This document shows, in pieces, positions 34,819 through 48,300 of a DNA stretch of 64,000 nt. How positions within the stretch are numbered: the first letter of the stretch is position 1; the number at the start of each line of letters is the position of its first letter. The stretch lies in NCBI GenBank assembly GCA_024195265.1, contig JAJLRJ010000003.1, positions 33,704,143 through 33,768,142 of the forward strand. Reading direction: 5' to 3'. Below the pieces are notes generated by a model. The model worked only from the letters and a program-made list of their open reading frames with translations, was not told the DNA's origin and did no database searches. Source of the DNA: Dendrophyllia cribrosa (Eukaryota; Cnidaria; Anthozoa; Scleractinia; Dendrophylliidae). A program made the position numbers and the translations under genes.

Positions 34819-37800
34819 ATGTACCTCTCACAAGGTGTCGACCCGCGTTTGTCAATGTTGCCCTTGCCTGTACAGACCACTTGGAGCACCTTTCCACATT
34901 ACACATCGGCTCCTATGCCATCACCGCCATTTCATCACATAGCCGGACCAGCACTGGCACATTCCCAGTGTGCTACGAATTCTGTACCAAACGAGATTCC
35001 AAGAAAGCCAAGTCCCTGTCAAATGCAGGGAGTAAATGTGGTGAGCAGCGCAGATGGTTCACAGATTCACGGGCAGATTCCAAACTACACCGGATCACAC
35101 CAGCTTCAAGAAGGAGCTGTGGAGCAAACTGCAAACCTGTTTGTTGGTGAACCCGCAACAGAGGTTATTTCCCAGGGGTTATCAGCCCCTGTGAAGGTAT
35201 CTCCTTTGTGCACGAATGCTCAAGAAAACTCCGAATCCGTGCTGCCTGGTATAGAGACGCTGTTGAATGCTATTCAAGTCGTGGAAGGCCAGGAAGGTGA
35301 AGCTTCCACAAATAGTCAAGCTACTTCCACGTTCACCAAGTTTATGGCGCTTAATTCTCCTGACTCCGATAACACCAGGTGAGATTTAGTCTGCTATGTA
35401 GCTTCTACGTCAGATCTCAACCGGACACAAAGCAATACCCATATCCGATCAGTCACTGTGAACCATATTATTTCAGTCCAAAACTGTAAACTTGAATTTC
35501 CACTCTATTTTGACCATAATGGCACAAACTGACACTGTTCGCACGACTGTGCGTTTCTATGAAACAAATAGAGGGAGTGTTTCTTTCTAAAGCACTTTTG
35601 CCTTATATTAAACCATGCTTAGGAGAAATTATTCCTAAAAAAACTGACCGCTAAAAGATACGTATGTAGAGGACAAACTGAAGGGTTTTTTGGCCCAGCA
35701 GAACCAGTAGTGTTGTCATTCTAACCAGCTAAGGTGCTTAAGGTCCGGACACACGGTGCAACTAATATTGCAACGTTGCGCGCAACAGTTGCAGAAGTAG
35801 AATTGAGTTCTACTTTTGAGACGTTGCGCGTAACAAATTGCATCGTGTGACATCCCCAAAAAATCTTGTTGCGCGCAACATTGTAAGAAAATTTACACCG
35901 TATGTCCGGGTCTTTACCTATTTTACCCCTTGAATCAACCTTGAGTCATAAGAGGAAGAGGAAAAGGAGTTTGAGTACAAAACAGTACTTTTTTCTGTGG
36001 ATAAACTGTTAGCTTTAACTTCAGTTTTATTACTCACATCGAAACGCACAGTTTAAACGCGATCCTCTAATTGAACGGCCCTTCAGGCTCAAGAGAGGTT
36101 TCATCCCTCTTTTTGAGACCTTCATTTTATTCGCAATCTCATACCTCTTTAATTTGGCTGTTTTATCGTTTCGGTGATTGTTTAGAGGTTTAATTTCGTA
36201 TATTTAAGATACGGAGTCGCATGGAATCGCACCTTTGCTCCGGCTTTGCAAGTTCCAACGATCAATATGCAGTAAGGATGTATAGTATATAATGACAACT
36301 CAACAAACATCTTGGGCGGTGGCCATTTTTCACTGTCGCTTATCAGTAACTCATCTCTTTAGAGATTCCGGAGGAAAGCGATCCAAAAGAGCTCGACGAT
36401 CCGGAGCAGGGCGTTCAAAGAGCAGTGCTAAGGGGGCGACATCAGAGACAGATTTGGAGTCACTGAATGATACCAAGAGTCCGATATCTGTGAGCTTGGC
36501 AGGAAAGAAGCCATATTTTCTAGAACTTGATAGCTACAGAGAGGCTTTAGCGGACGACCCTAACGCCAGTGCAGTGGACAGACATAACTCCAAGGAAAGA
36601 CACAGAAGGTCAGCTTCGATTTGATTGTTAATAGGCCCAGGGTTCTACTGTCAACTGATTTTAAACTTTTCGTTACTGAAACTCTTTTCGCGTTGATGGT
36701 GGTAAACATTTCGTTATATTCCGGTATGGTTTATCAGTTTTCACGAACATGGAACTGCCCTGGGAAAAGGAAAGGAGTATTCTTGCACACTTTTGGGGTG
36801 GTGTGCCACTGGGCCTATGAAACACTTACTCTATACTAGACCACGTTCAGCTTTATTTTGCAACCCTATTCTAGCCGAGACAGCAAAACTCCCTATCCTA
36901 TCTCAGACTCGGTTTTTTCCAGTAAATCTATCGTCATACCACCGATGAATGTTACCCTATTCAAAACCCAAATTTCTCTGATTTCTATACCCTATCCCAA
37001 ACTAAATTGTTTGAAAACCATACCCTTCACAGCGGCACATACCCGGCATAACGTATGAGAGTACCACCCCTGGGGGGACTGCAAAGAAAAAACTTCCGGG
37101 TCCTCCAAGGGCGTCAAGCCATCAGTGAACTTCCGCACACCAAGCCTGCGAATATAGCCGCCTCTCATCGCTCCCGGCCGCGAGGGGCTTCACGCGCGAA
37201 CGCCCCTAGCAGCCGGGAGCGATGAGAGGCGGCTTTATTCGCAGGCTACCGCACACCCGTTGGAATGACAAATGCTCTTTTGTCAAGTTAAGTGAGACTC
37301 GTGGCGAGCTAGGCCATTTGTATGTCGTAAGAGTAAAGTGCGATGAAAAACAGAATTATGGTAAATGTTCCTGTGTAGTGTAGTGACAATGAGATCTGTT
37401 GTTAGGCCACCTGACCGATGTCAGCGGAAGGTAATGGGTTTGTCTCCCCTCAGCGACTGGATAAGATATTGTTCTTTGTAGTTCAGAATAGTTGTACATG
37501 GCAAACTAAAAGTTTAGTTATTTTCTGCGTTGTATATGCAACAGCAGTACGCCGTTGTAGGTCATTTTACGCGAAACAAAATGGTTTGAACAAGTTGTAA
37601 GCCCATCAAGCATGAAGAATTTTGTTAACGGAAATGTACCTGTTCGTAGGATACGCATCACCAAAGCAGCAGAATTCTTCAAGGCAGTGATACCACGCAT
37701 GGATCCAAACATGGACAAGGCCACAGCTTTTCAAATGACAGTCTACTATATGGTGTTCCTTCGGAATGCACTGCTCAAGCAGGATCCACCTATTCTACCC

Positions 37801-38118
37801 AAACTCCATCAGGTAAAGGCTCGACCGTTCGTGTTTTTTTTTTGTGCCTGCCGACTCTTCGCCTTACTCCCCCCACCCCCCCCCCCCCCCCCCGGCTATA
37901 TATTTCTCCGGCGAATTAGCTTGACGTAACAAATTTCATTCGCCATCCATTCTTTTTGAAAACCCTGGTAAGACCAAAACCAAAGAAATTAGCCATGTCC
38001 AATCACAATAAACGCAAATAAAACGGGTTTTTTAATTGTTCTTACTTTACAGACGTTCATAGAAGAATGGGGTGAAGTGTTCAACTTGGAGGATCGAACG
38101 GAAGCCGATGAAAAATGA
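34819..38118 (+). CDS. bHLH transcription factor, 4 coding exons
   Basis: Exons: 34819-35378, 36363-36608, 37650-37812 and 38053-38118, phases 2, 2 and 0, all GT/AG, giving 344 residues. Residues 1-186 are Pro/Ser/Gln-rich, typical of a transactivation or disordered region. Exon 2 adds a basic K-R-S-K-R-A-R-R nuclear-localisation-like stretch. The DNA-binding basic region H-N-S-K-E-R-H-R-R (261-269) is split by intron 2; Glu-265 is the residue that reads the E-box in this family. Helix 1 (I-T-K-A-A-E-F-F-K-A-V-I-P), a loop with D-P-N-M-D-K and helix 2 (A-T-A-F-Q-M-T-V-Y-Y-M) follow to about residue 315. The tail is acidic. The layout recalls TCFL5/SOHLH-like germline bHLH factors, but I would not fix the subfamily. 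An in-frame stop at 34801 supports this start unless a splice joins at the AG just before it. Confidence 0.8.
35742..35915. mobile_element. Mini-transposon with GTTGCGCGCAAC core, in bHLH intron 1
   Basis: Ends 'ggtccggacacacggtgcaa' and the inverse of 'ttacaccgtatgtccgggtc'. The interior has several palindromic GTTGCGCGCAAC-like words. A lone end ('ggccagacacacggtgcg') occurs at 43825. Confidence 0.7.
36790..37060. repeat. 'CCCTATCCTAGACC' dispersed repeat, copy 2
   Basis: In bHLH intron 2. Starts 'ggtggtgtgccactgggcct', ends 'cagcggcacatacc', with 'ctatactagacca' in between, as in copy 1. Confidence 0.75.
37142..37249. mobile_element. GC-rich hairpin mini-transposon
   Basis: Arms of about 38 bp ('gccgcctctcatcgctcccg' and its inverse) around 'ttcacgcgcgaacg'. 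Within bHLH intron 2. The GC content is far above its surroundings. Confidence 0.8.
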
Positions 38119-38759
38119 CCAATTTTTAGTGTTCAATTCTAACATTCCACTCAGCATAAACTCATCATCTCCCTACCCTTCTCTCCCTTGGATAGTTTTT
38201 ATTAACAAGCGCAAATAATCTATTTGGTAACTGGAAGAATTCCTCAAACTCGATATCCTCCCCACGCCTCCATGTAAATCTTTTTACAGTTATGTGACTA
38301 GAATATCCCCAGACATGACTATTGGTGATATCGGATGTTTCAAATTAAAATCTTTGTTCTTTATTTTTTCTTTTCAAAATGTAAATAAGATTTTCATTCA
38401 TTTTACCCCAATATTATATTACAAAATATTTTTATAAAAAATGACGAATTTTTACAACACAACATGTACAAAAAATACTGAATCCTTTTAAAATAATTAC
38501 TAATAAACCAAGGTCTTTTCAACAAGGTGTTTTTGATTGAGTTCCTTTTGCTTACCTCGCTTTATTTTCAGAATTATTTGTTTTCATCGAGTCGGATCGC
38601 TAAATATATCTATTCTAATATGATTTTTCAACTCCTCTCTTTGCAGCGATATCCCTTTTATGTACCCAGTTATTGTACGATTCCAATCGTATTTTTAATT
38701 TGCACGACATCCCCCCAATATAGTCTTTCACAAGTTAACCCATTCTCCCCTAGAATCAA

Positions 38760-39240
38760 GCCTGAGTCAGGTGATCTATTTCTAGCTTTCGAGTTTGAAA
38801 ATGAAATCCTACAGTGAGTCTGTGGATGAAATTCTGGCTCATCCTCGGTGTAAGAACCTGTGAAACTCACGAGTGACGTAAAACAAAGAAAACAAAAGGC
38901 ATAAAAGAATAGAGTCAACTGGGAATGCGATTCTACAAAGGTAAAAAACAAAGGAAAAAGTCACAGGTTCTTACACCGAGGTAAACCCGAAATTCTACAG
39001 CGTGACCATTCAAATGAAAGCTTTCGAGTGGTACTCTCTTGTGATGCTGTTTATTACACTGTACAAGGTGGTTCTTACTTTTGGATCTTTGCATGAAATC
39101 CTATAATGTGACCACTCAAATGAACGCATTGAGCGGTACTTTCTTGTCGTACGGTTTATTATGCTCACTTTCAAGTATGGATGAAATCCTATAATGTGAC
39201 CATTCAAATGAAAGCTCTCAGTGAGTAATCGAAGGTTATA
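38760..39240 (-). repeat. Satellite-like repeat array
   Basis: At least five units of the 'gtggatgaaatcct..gtgaccattcaaatgaaagc' repeat seen at 12.6-13.05 kb, lying between the convergent 3' ends of the bHLH gene and XPR1. A short inverted pair ('ggtgtaagaacctgtga' near 38848 and its inverse near 38962) lies within it. Confidence 0.7.
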
Positions 39241-39363
39241 CATCATATAAACCTTAAAACTCCCAGAGTAGTAAACATAGGTACAGGAAACAACAGGGAA
39301 AAGGTTAAGTTGTGGCTAACCTGACTCGTTTTGATATCTATGTTTTCCTTAAATCTACCACCG

Positions 39364-42300
39364 TCATAAGCGTGTTTCCGCTTCATTTTCAACAACTACT
39401 TTATGGTTATTTCTAACATTTTCAGTCTTGGAGGAAAGTTTGCGGATGGATTTCACGACAACCGAGGTTTTTTTCTTGCGGTTACCCCTCCCTTTTGGTA
39501 GTTGCAGGCCCTCCATGTCGTCCATCAGGTGTTCGAGGTAGGCCTGGTCATGCGTTTCCATGGGAACCACAGAGATGTCTCGCACTGCACGAAACTGACC
39601 GCAGTTGTTGAGGTGTTCGTTCTCCAGACGAAAGAAGTTCCAAATAAAACGCCTAACACCAGAAGAAGAAGAGATATATTAACGCGAGGCAAAATTAAGT
39701 TCACTTAATATATCAAACAGGAGGAAGAGTGTTTGGTAAGGATTTCCAAACACCGAGAAGTGGGTTGAAAGAACGAGGCAAAGCCGAGACTTTTTTTTTA
39801 ACCCAATTCAGGGTGTTTGGAAACCTGATGAAACACTCTTTCCAGTGTTTGATATGGCTTCTCAAACTGGTCATTAAATGAGGAGAAAATGAAGGAATAA
39901 AATCGCCACAATCTGTGCTACTTATGATCGGGTTTCCAAAAACCACTGTCATGCTTAAGATTTTTTTTTGTTCAAACTTGATGTATTATTAGAGCAGTTT
40001 TCAATTGAGTGTAGTAAAACCAAAACCAAAGTAATTACTTTGACCAATCACAGCAGTCGTAAACAATCCAATAAACCAATCAGAGCTCGAAGCAATTACA
40101 TGTCGGCGGCGCCAAGCGCAGGAAAACACGTGCGAGCAAGTCACGATTGGTTTTCTAGTTTTACCTCTGATTGGTCGAGAAAGTGGCGCGAGATTTTTTA
40201 GCCAATTACAAAGCGTAGCAATGCAAAACCAGAGCAATTGTGTAATTACTTTCAACACTCAATTAAAAACTGCTTCAAGAAACTGTATTCCACGATTTCT
40301 GCACTAAGGTACAATGAAAGATACAAGAACATTATCTGAAGCACCTGTAGAAAACTAGGACGACGAGAACGTAACGATACGAGTATATAAAGTCGTTTCG
40401 TCAATGTAAAGTACATTTTGGTACACATTTTACTCTCATGTTGGAAAAAGCTTGGGCAAGTAATGGTAGTTATAACTTTCGAATTTGGATGAACACCTGA
40501 TGTGTCCTTACCATTCTATCCAAAGGACAATAGTTTTGAGAATAACATGTAGGATATAGATTGAAATACAGTTAATCAGACGAACACTGTTGGGCCATAA
40601 AAATGTGGTCGTATTAACGGAGCGGTTGGATTTAGTTCGCGAGGTTTCTCAGATGGGAAAACAATAGCTCATTTCCGAGTTGCTCTTCGCCTCCTTTTCA
40701 AACCGAGGCCAAGTGCAAACCATTCATATGGATATGAGTTTTGTTTCACATGTAAATAAAACTTATATCCATAATCGAATGGGTTTGCACTTGGCCTCGG
40801 TTTGAAAGGGAGGATAAGAACACTTTGGAAATGGGGTAGTCCAGCACTTGTCCAAACAATGTCTGTGATTCGCTAAGAAAACAATAGATTTGTCCCGCTG
40901 GGATAGGGATTAGGGATAGGGGCATTGTTCAAGTGATATATCAATTGTATCGTTCGCCAATCACAGACATCGTTTGGACAATAAGCCTTTTTTCATGCCC
41001 CAAAAAGTGGTCGAAGTCACGGGGTAGTCTTAAGGCCTGAATTGTCGGTAAAATTTTATAAGTTTCAATTCAAGCAACAAATCCTTCATGACTTTGTCCA
41101 TAGGCTTCTGGACTCTGATAAGGTCCTGCTTTGTCCCATAGCGTCCACGTCTATCTCTATTTGGCAAAACCGGCACTTGTCCTTATTTCAAGTGTGATTT
41201 TACTTACCTAAATACCTCGCAAACTGACAAAATAAGCTTTAAAATTTCGGAGTGAAATATTTCCAGCTGTCCTACAGAAACTGTCAATGTCCATAACAAT
41301 CGGAAAATTAAATCTTCCACCATAGCAAAGTAGTAAAATGCCTGCAAGGAAAACGAAGAGAACGGTAAGAAACAGCCACAATAACACCACCGGCTACATG
41401 GAAATTATATCTGTATTACCAGGTTACACGTAAGATACGAAAATATGATATGATATGTGCGCGTTCATGCAAATCAATAGACCCTATTCATGCTAATCAG
41501 CCCAACTAGCCTCGTAAGCATGTGCAAAATTAAAAATAATTTTTGCTCTAAAATGAGGCTAGTTGGGCTGATTAGCATGAATATAAAAGAATGAATAAAT
41601 CGGCCGCCATTTATGAATAGGGTCTATAATGCGCGATCTTCCCTATCCACAGCGGTCAAACGCAAAAAGCCGACGCCACTTTCGGTTTACACTGCCTTGA
41701 ATGTTGACAGTGTTTATGAAGCTATGCACCTGAAGTTTTTAAAGTGCACCTAAACCCCAATTTTTTTTTCTTTTAATCAACTCAATGTACGTTGAAAAGT
41801 CGAATATAGAAATATTTCTTGTTTTTAACGTTGCGTTAGTGAGTTATAGAGATTTGAATTTACAAAATGCTAATTAGATGACGTCAAATCAAGACTCGTT
41901 TATTATACAACTACTTGTTTCCACCTCCAAGTTATATTTTTTTTTACAAATCAGTTGACTATAAACAGTTTCTATTAGTATTTCTTAAATTGATTTTCCT
42001 TAAGCTGCGAACTGCGTATTGTAAATAGACCAATTCCGATATATTAAAATTCATACTTGGCTCCGAGGCTTAGGGGAATAAAACAAAAGAAATCACATCG
42101 AGGTTCAGGTATGAATAATTTATTTCTTTTGTTTTATTCCCCTAAACCTCGGAGCCAAGTATGAATTTTAATATATCGGAATTGGTCTATTGAAGTAGAA
42201 ATAATGGTAAAGTCTTGATCTGACGTCATCTAATTAACATTTTGTAAATTCAAATCTCTAAGGCTGCGTTCACATTAAAGCCGAAACTTGTTTAGAGTAA

Positions 42301-45300
42301 ACATGTTTCAACTAAACATGTTTCGCGTAAACGTGTTTGTTCTGGCATTGTTCACATCAGATGTCGGTTTCAAACACGTTTCATGCATGGTTGAATCATT
42401 TATGCTGTTTTGCGATGCGGTACGCTTAAAACCATTCTCATTCAGTTTTGCGGCAATCTTCTCCCATATGTTTTGTTTCCTTCCCATTACCGCTAATTGT
42501 CGTTGTATTTTCTCGTCTGCCCATACTTCGACTAGACATTTGGCTTCATAAAAGCTCCAATTTTGGTTCTTTTGCACACTCGTGTCTTCTCCGCATCCAT
42601 CCGCCATTTTGAATGTGTTCAGTCTGATCATGATTGAAACTACCTCGTGAGGTAGTTTCAATCATGATCAGACTAATCATGTTTCAATCATGATTCGCGC
42701 AATGCACTGCTTGATGTGAACACTTTTTATGATGAAACATGTTTCATTCGTGATCAGACTAATCATGTTTCGACCTAGTGTGAACACAGCTTAACTAACG
42801 CGACATTTTCACTATTCGACTTTTCAACGTACATTGAGTTGATTAAAAGAAAAAAAATGGGGTTTAGGTGCACTTTAAGGTCTTTTAATACAACATTAGA
42901 AGAAACGCAGTGACAAACCAAATTCAGTACTAGGCGATAAACTTGTGGCTAACAGTTACTTTTACTTTAACTTTTTAGAAACGGCCTTGAGTTTTGTGTT
43001 TAAAGTGGAAGATTCAATATTTGTCAAGTATTTGTTTGAAAAATTCTGGTGGGAACTGCACACGCGCGTAACGTTAAATCGTCGTGAATCTCCCGTGGGA
43101 TGCCAGGCGGTCAGCGGTTATCCTATAGGAAGTGATATTATACGAAAAGGAATAGGTTTATCCAAGTTCTTTATGAAGCTGACGTTGGAGCAATTCATCA
43201 CACAAGAGTGATGTCTTATCTTGAGATGTCAGTCAAATGTGTAGTATTCACTGATCCTATACAGCTAGGGATGATGTGATCTACACCGTAATAAAATTAT
43301 CGGTACGGACTACAAGTTAACGAATACTAGCAATAGAAAGAACATGATGAAATAAGCAACACTGTTAATTTTGAGGGTCCTGAAGTTTAAGTGCGACATT
43401 TTATAGCGGCTACTGAGAATGTTGGCAAAAAAATCGCGGGATAATGAATCTGGATCAAATAAAAGACAGGAAGATAAAAAATCAAACCAAACACAAAGTT
43501 AACCAAGCTGTATAATCTATAACAGCAGTGATTAGGACGTGTGGTCTCCCGATGCCTGTTGTTATTTCGAAATTGTGATCTACATCTTGGCCTCACCTTG
43601 GATCTATACACCGTCTCCTCCCTGAGGAATTTATTTTCGCCAGCTTTTTTGTCCAGTAGGCCCCAGTCCATCTTGATATCCCAGGTAAGTGTATAACATG
43701 TGCTGATGATAGCGGCGATAATCCAAGCCATGAAGAACCGATCGCCCTGCAAAGAGTCTGATTTAGCTGCAAAACGAACAAATGATTTGTTACAATGGCA
43801 TTCATGCACCCGAGTTCTCTAAAAGGCCAGACACACGGTGCGGAATCGCACGCAAATTTTGCCATCGAGATAGCCACACAATGCAGCATTTCTTGTGCCC
43901 TAGTTACCAGGGGGTCAGTAAAAATGCCGTACTGCCCGCCGTACCGATTTTTAAATGTCATTTGCCAGTAAACCTTGTCTAGACTAAATTCTCCACGCAA
44001 CTGATCAGTTTCGCGGAAAATGATACCCTATTCTAGACCAAAATTCTTTGATTACTATACCCTATCCCAGACTAAACTGCCTGAAAACCATACCTTTCAC
44101 AGCGGCACATACCTGTAAAGCCCATTGATTTAGTGGCAGCTATACGATACACGGGGACGGATATTGAGCCTCTCGCAGGCTACCACCGGCGAAGGCCCAG
44201 CCAGCGTACTAGCAGTTTTTTTGTTGGCGCGCGCGATGCTGAATTCGCGAGCGGCAAAGCCGCGAGGAGAATGCGAGCGCTGAATTCAGTATCGCGCGCG
44301 CCAACAAAAAACCGCCAGCTACACAGACTAGAGAAGGCCAGGAAAGATGGTCGCCACAGAGAGGTTAAGCTTTCGACAGATCTCAAATGTAATGATTTGG
44401 TCGAACAAAGGAGTACAGTATCAATGACAGATGGCCACTTACAATGGGGCTCGACTGTATATGATTAACTTGACAAACAACATTCTTACCTAGAGTGGAA
44501 AATGCTACCACAAAGAAGGATGTGGAATATTTGCCAGCGTTAACAAGATGCGGAAAGGCTTGTCTTGTGTCCTTGTAACGCCTCAAACACTGAGCAAATC
44601 GAAACCAGGCAGGAAGACAGGCCACAAAAGGGCGGACGCCATATAACGTGCCATCGCAGATCATCTCATTAGCTGGAAAAAAATACCCGCAATACAGTAA
44701 GGACGTGTTTAAAAGGCTTCGAGTCTGTGCAAGAACCTGGATGCCCTAGGGATGATAAAACATGTTTTCCCGGTAGCTGCCGGTTTTTTATCCACAAACG
44801 ACTCCCTTTGTTTTGAGAATCGCAAGGGGTGGGGGGGGGGGGGGGGGGGGGGTGGGAGGGGTGGGGGTTGGGAGTTAGGGTTAAAAAGCTTTATCGCCCG
44901 TTGCTGATAACCATGGATTAATCCAAACTGGTTCATCGATTGGATGTGCAGCTATCATAACTATTATTTTGCAAGGTGAAAAAGCTAAGAAAAGATATTT
45001 TGCCAGGCGCGGTACCATCCTTGACAAAGAAAGATGGGGTTTGTTTCCCAAACATGTTTAGCCATTTTCACACGCAAAGGACGCCACGCTAGCCAATCAA
45101 TGACGAGGAGTCACCTACCATTAGAAACGTGCCAGTCATGTGCGTAGAAACAAATAATAAACTGTAAGTCAAGAAGCGCTACCGCTAAGCTGTTGAGTTG
45201 ATCAGCCAGCCAGAAATCAGCAAATCCTACATGTTGAAAAGGTGCGGTGAAGATGCGAAACTGAAAAACAGGAAAAGAGCACACACACTAGCTATAAGTA

Positions 45301-48300
45301 TTAATTATCGAAGAAACCACCACAACGTCTCGACTAACCATGAATGGGACATGGCTAACTTTTCTCCTCAAAAGTAAACACAAAAAACATTATCTAAGTC
45401 ATCGCCAATAACGGCTGTGAGACACATTAGTATTGCAGAGGCCCCGACCTAGTCGTTCAAACAGCGCATAAGTTTATATTCTGGGTAAATCCCTTTCCTG
45501 AGTATAAAACGAACGAATACGCTGCATTGCGATTTATTCACTGGATAAAGTTATCCACTGTTTGAACCGGCAATCGGGACCTTATTTATCGGATGCTATA
45601 CGCCCTCTTCCGCGGGGGAAGTCCTTAGGGTTCGTCGTGTGCTTCTACCCAAAGAACATCTGCTCAACAGAGCCGTCATATTCGTTCTGACATGCTGTGC
45701 AGTCTACCCGAAGAGCCAATCATCGCTGTCTTGATTTATTTGCTAGGTTCATCTTAATGAAATTTGGAGACGGACACAAACAGCACGAGAAGACAACTAA
45801 GTGAAGCAACATGCTAGAATTCAATTTTGGTGACAACACAGTCAAATTTTGTTTTACAAAAATCTGTAAACGGCCTGTGATTGGTTTAAGCAGACGTTCG
45901 TGGGAGAGGAATGGATTGCGTGACGATCCCTGGAACGTCTGCCTGGAGGGCGAACAACCCTTGAACAGTACTGTACTCACCAGAACTCTTAGAAGCCAGA
46001 AGCGCGCTCTGTAGTAACATATTCTAAAGGGATTGAAGGTGAACAGGAACATGAAGGAAACTAACACCAAGTTTGGAGAGTAAGATCCTATTCCGAGCAC
46101 GTGACCAAACATGAAAACCACTAAACTGATGGCCCACAGGACACCCAGCAATAAGGCAACCTGGAGTAGAAATGGGAAGAAATGGTGAGTAAACTGTGCA
46201 ATAAACTGAAGTGATTCAAGCTGTTAGAGTACAACCTTAGGCAACAAACTCACTCGGGTACACGGAACCAATCGTGCTATTAAACGGTTACCTTCAGGAA
46301 AATGTTGTTTCTTGCTAGGAGATTATCTGACACAATACAAGGGCGAGCAGAATACTTAAGTTTTGCGATTCTTGGGGTTGTTCCTTTATTTCAGCGTTAA
46401 TTGGATAGCTCTGGTTAGTTCAGCCCGGTTGGTTGGGCAAGACGTTCCAAGGTTCAAAGTTCAGCCTGGTTCCACAAGATATATATTTTGTGTACAAGTC
46501 TGTTGTATCAGTTTTTATATATCCAGGTTCTTTAGGATAATTTACCTCTAGTAACTGTTGGTAGCTGAGGTGATCACGTGGGTCAAGTTCAAATATGAGC
46601 ACGTGATTAACGCCTGCTTTACGCCAGCCCCAGGTGTTTATGGCCAGTAGAAATGTGACCAGCACAAAAAGGAAGATTCCTCGGTAAATACGAATAGCGA
46701 TGTGGAACTCGCCCTTGTGATCTGTGAAAAAAGCTGAATAACAACACACAGAGTTTTTAGTATTACAATTTCACAATTAAAATTCAAAATGATTTTTGTT
46801 TCACTTTACATCAACGAAAAACAAGGGTGTAAACTAATAGTGCCAAGGCAGTACTTTAAAACATCGCACTTGGGTCATGGCTCTGGTACCTGTCTAGCTC
46901 TGGCAGCCAGTAAGAGAGCAGTATTTTGAACACGTGATATCAACGGACCAAGTTTGCGTCTGATTGGTCCATTGATGTCACGTGTTCAAAAACCTGCTAT
47001 CTGATTGGTTATTGGCCGTTACATGTATTACTACTCTCAGTAAAGGACTAACCTGCAACTGTGGCTATTGAAACAAGCATGAGAAAAATACCAGCTAAAA
47101 ATCCAACTTTGCAAGATACCCAGTTACCTCGCTATGAATGATGACAAAAAACACAAATCAATATTATTTGAAATCTATCAAGAAAGAATATTTAATTTGC
47201 GAGTTTTAAACATTCGTTTAAGTGTTTCGTCTGGCTTAGATCATATCTTGCAAGGTAGTTTCAATCATGTTCAGAATAAACATGTTTCAATCCTGATTCG
47301 CGCAATGCACCGCCAGATGTGAACAGCTTTTCACAGTGAAACGTGTTTCATTCGTGATCAGACTAAACATGTTTCGTCCTAGATGTGAACAAAGCATAAG
47401 ATGGGTGTTTTTCAGGTTAAGTGTTTAAGCCCCAATCCCAACCCCCTTATGCTTGCATGCACAAAGTCCCTCGTGGTTTTCAACTCGTGAATACGCAAAG
47501 CATACGGAGGATTTTATGACAATTTTAACTTGGTAGATCAGCTTTAAACATTGAGCCAGCAATATGTAATGGGGACGGCATTGGAGGGAGGGGAGGGTGG
47601 GGAAGTGGATGCAGAGGTGGAAGATTGGTGCAGCAAAATGCCTAGGTGAGGGGAGGGGGGGGGGGGGGGGGTGCGAAGGTTGTTTTGTATTCAGGAGTTG
47701 GCTCACAGGAGCCTTTGATTATTATATTACAACATTTAACCATCTTTCATCTGAGAAATAGTAATTATAGGGGTTGGGAAGCAAAAAAAGGCTTGTGGAG
47801 AGAGGGGTATGGGTCATATGTTCATTTGTTGCACTCCACAAAGTGTTCACATTTCTTGTACCCTCCATGACCACGAGCTACAACGATTATAGAAGCCGTG
47901 AAACCATTAACATTGTGGAAATAATGACCATTTCTTCTTGCAGTGGAGGCACTCGTAATCTATTCATGGCTCTGGAACGGTTCCCATCTTCAAGTTCAGT
48001 GATATACAAATCCTGAAAAGTTACAAAAAAAACATAACACTAGAAACATTAACCAAAACAACAAATTAACACAGCCTGGTCCAAGGAGACTCGCTTGAAA
48101 CGCATGCAAGCAAGTCGTTTTGGTTTCACTTATGATTCGCTGATAAAGTGGCATGATATTTTTTAGCCAATCGCAAAGCGTAGCAATGCAAAACCAAAGC
48201 AACCGCGAAATTACTTTTAACACTCAATTGACCATAATTTATTCATAACTGGAACTAGCTCGTACATTGTAGTCGAGGCTCATACAGGGCAATCTTTTCA

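Larger units (their letters stand above)
41743..42874. mobile_element. Deletion derivative of the TTAA transposon family, with two nested insertions
   Basis: Ends AGTGCACCTAAACCCC and its inverse, flanked by TTAA at 41739-41742 and 42875-42878. Inward it shares 'tcaatgtacgttgaa', 'atttcttgtttttaa', 'gtgagttat' and 'tttgaatttacaaaa' with the ends of the 8.17-kb element. It has no transposase. Subtracting the two younger insertions below leaves about 440 bp. Lies in XPR1 intron 13. Confidence 0.85.

Noticed and set aside
42945..43211. 88-codon plus-strand ORF in an XPR1 intron
   Set aside because: Opposite strand to the host gene, no splice sites or motif; likely chance.
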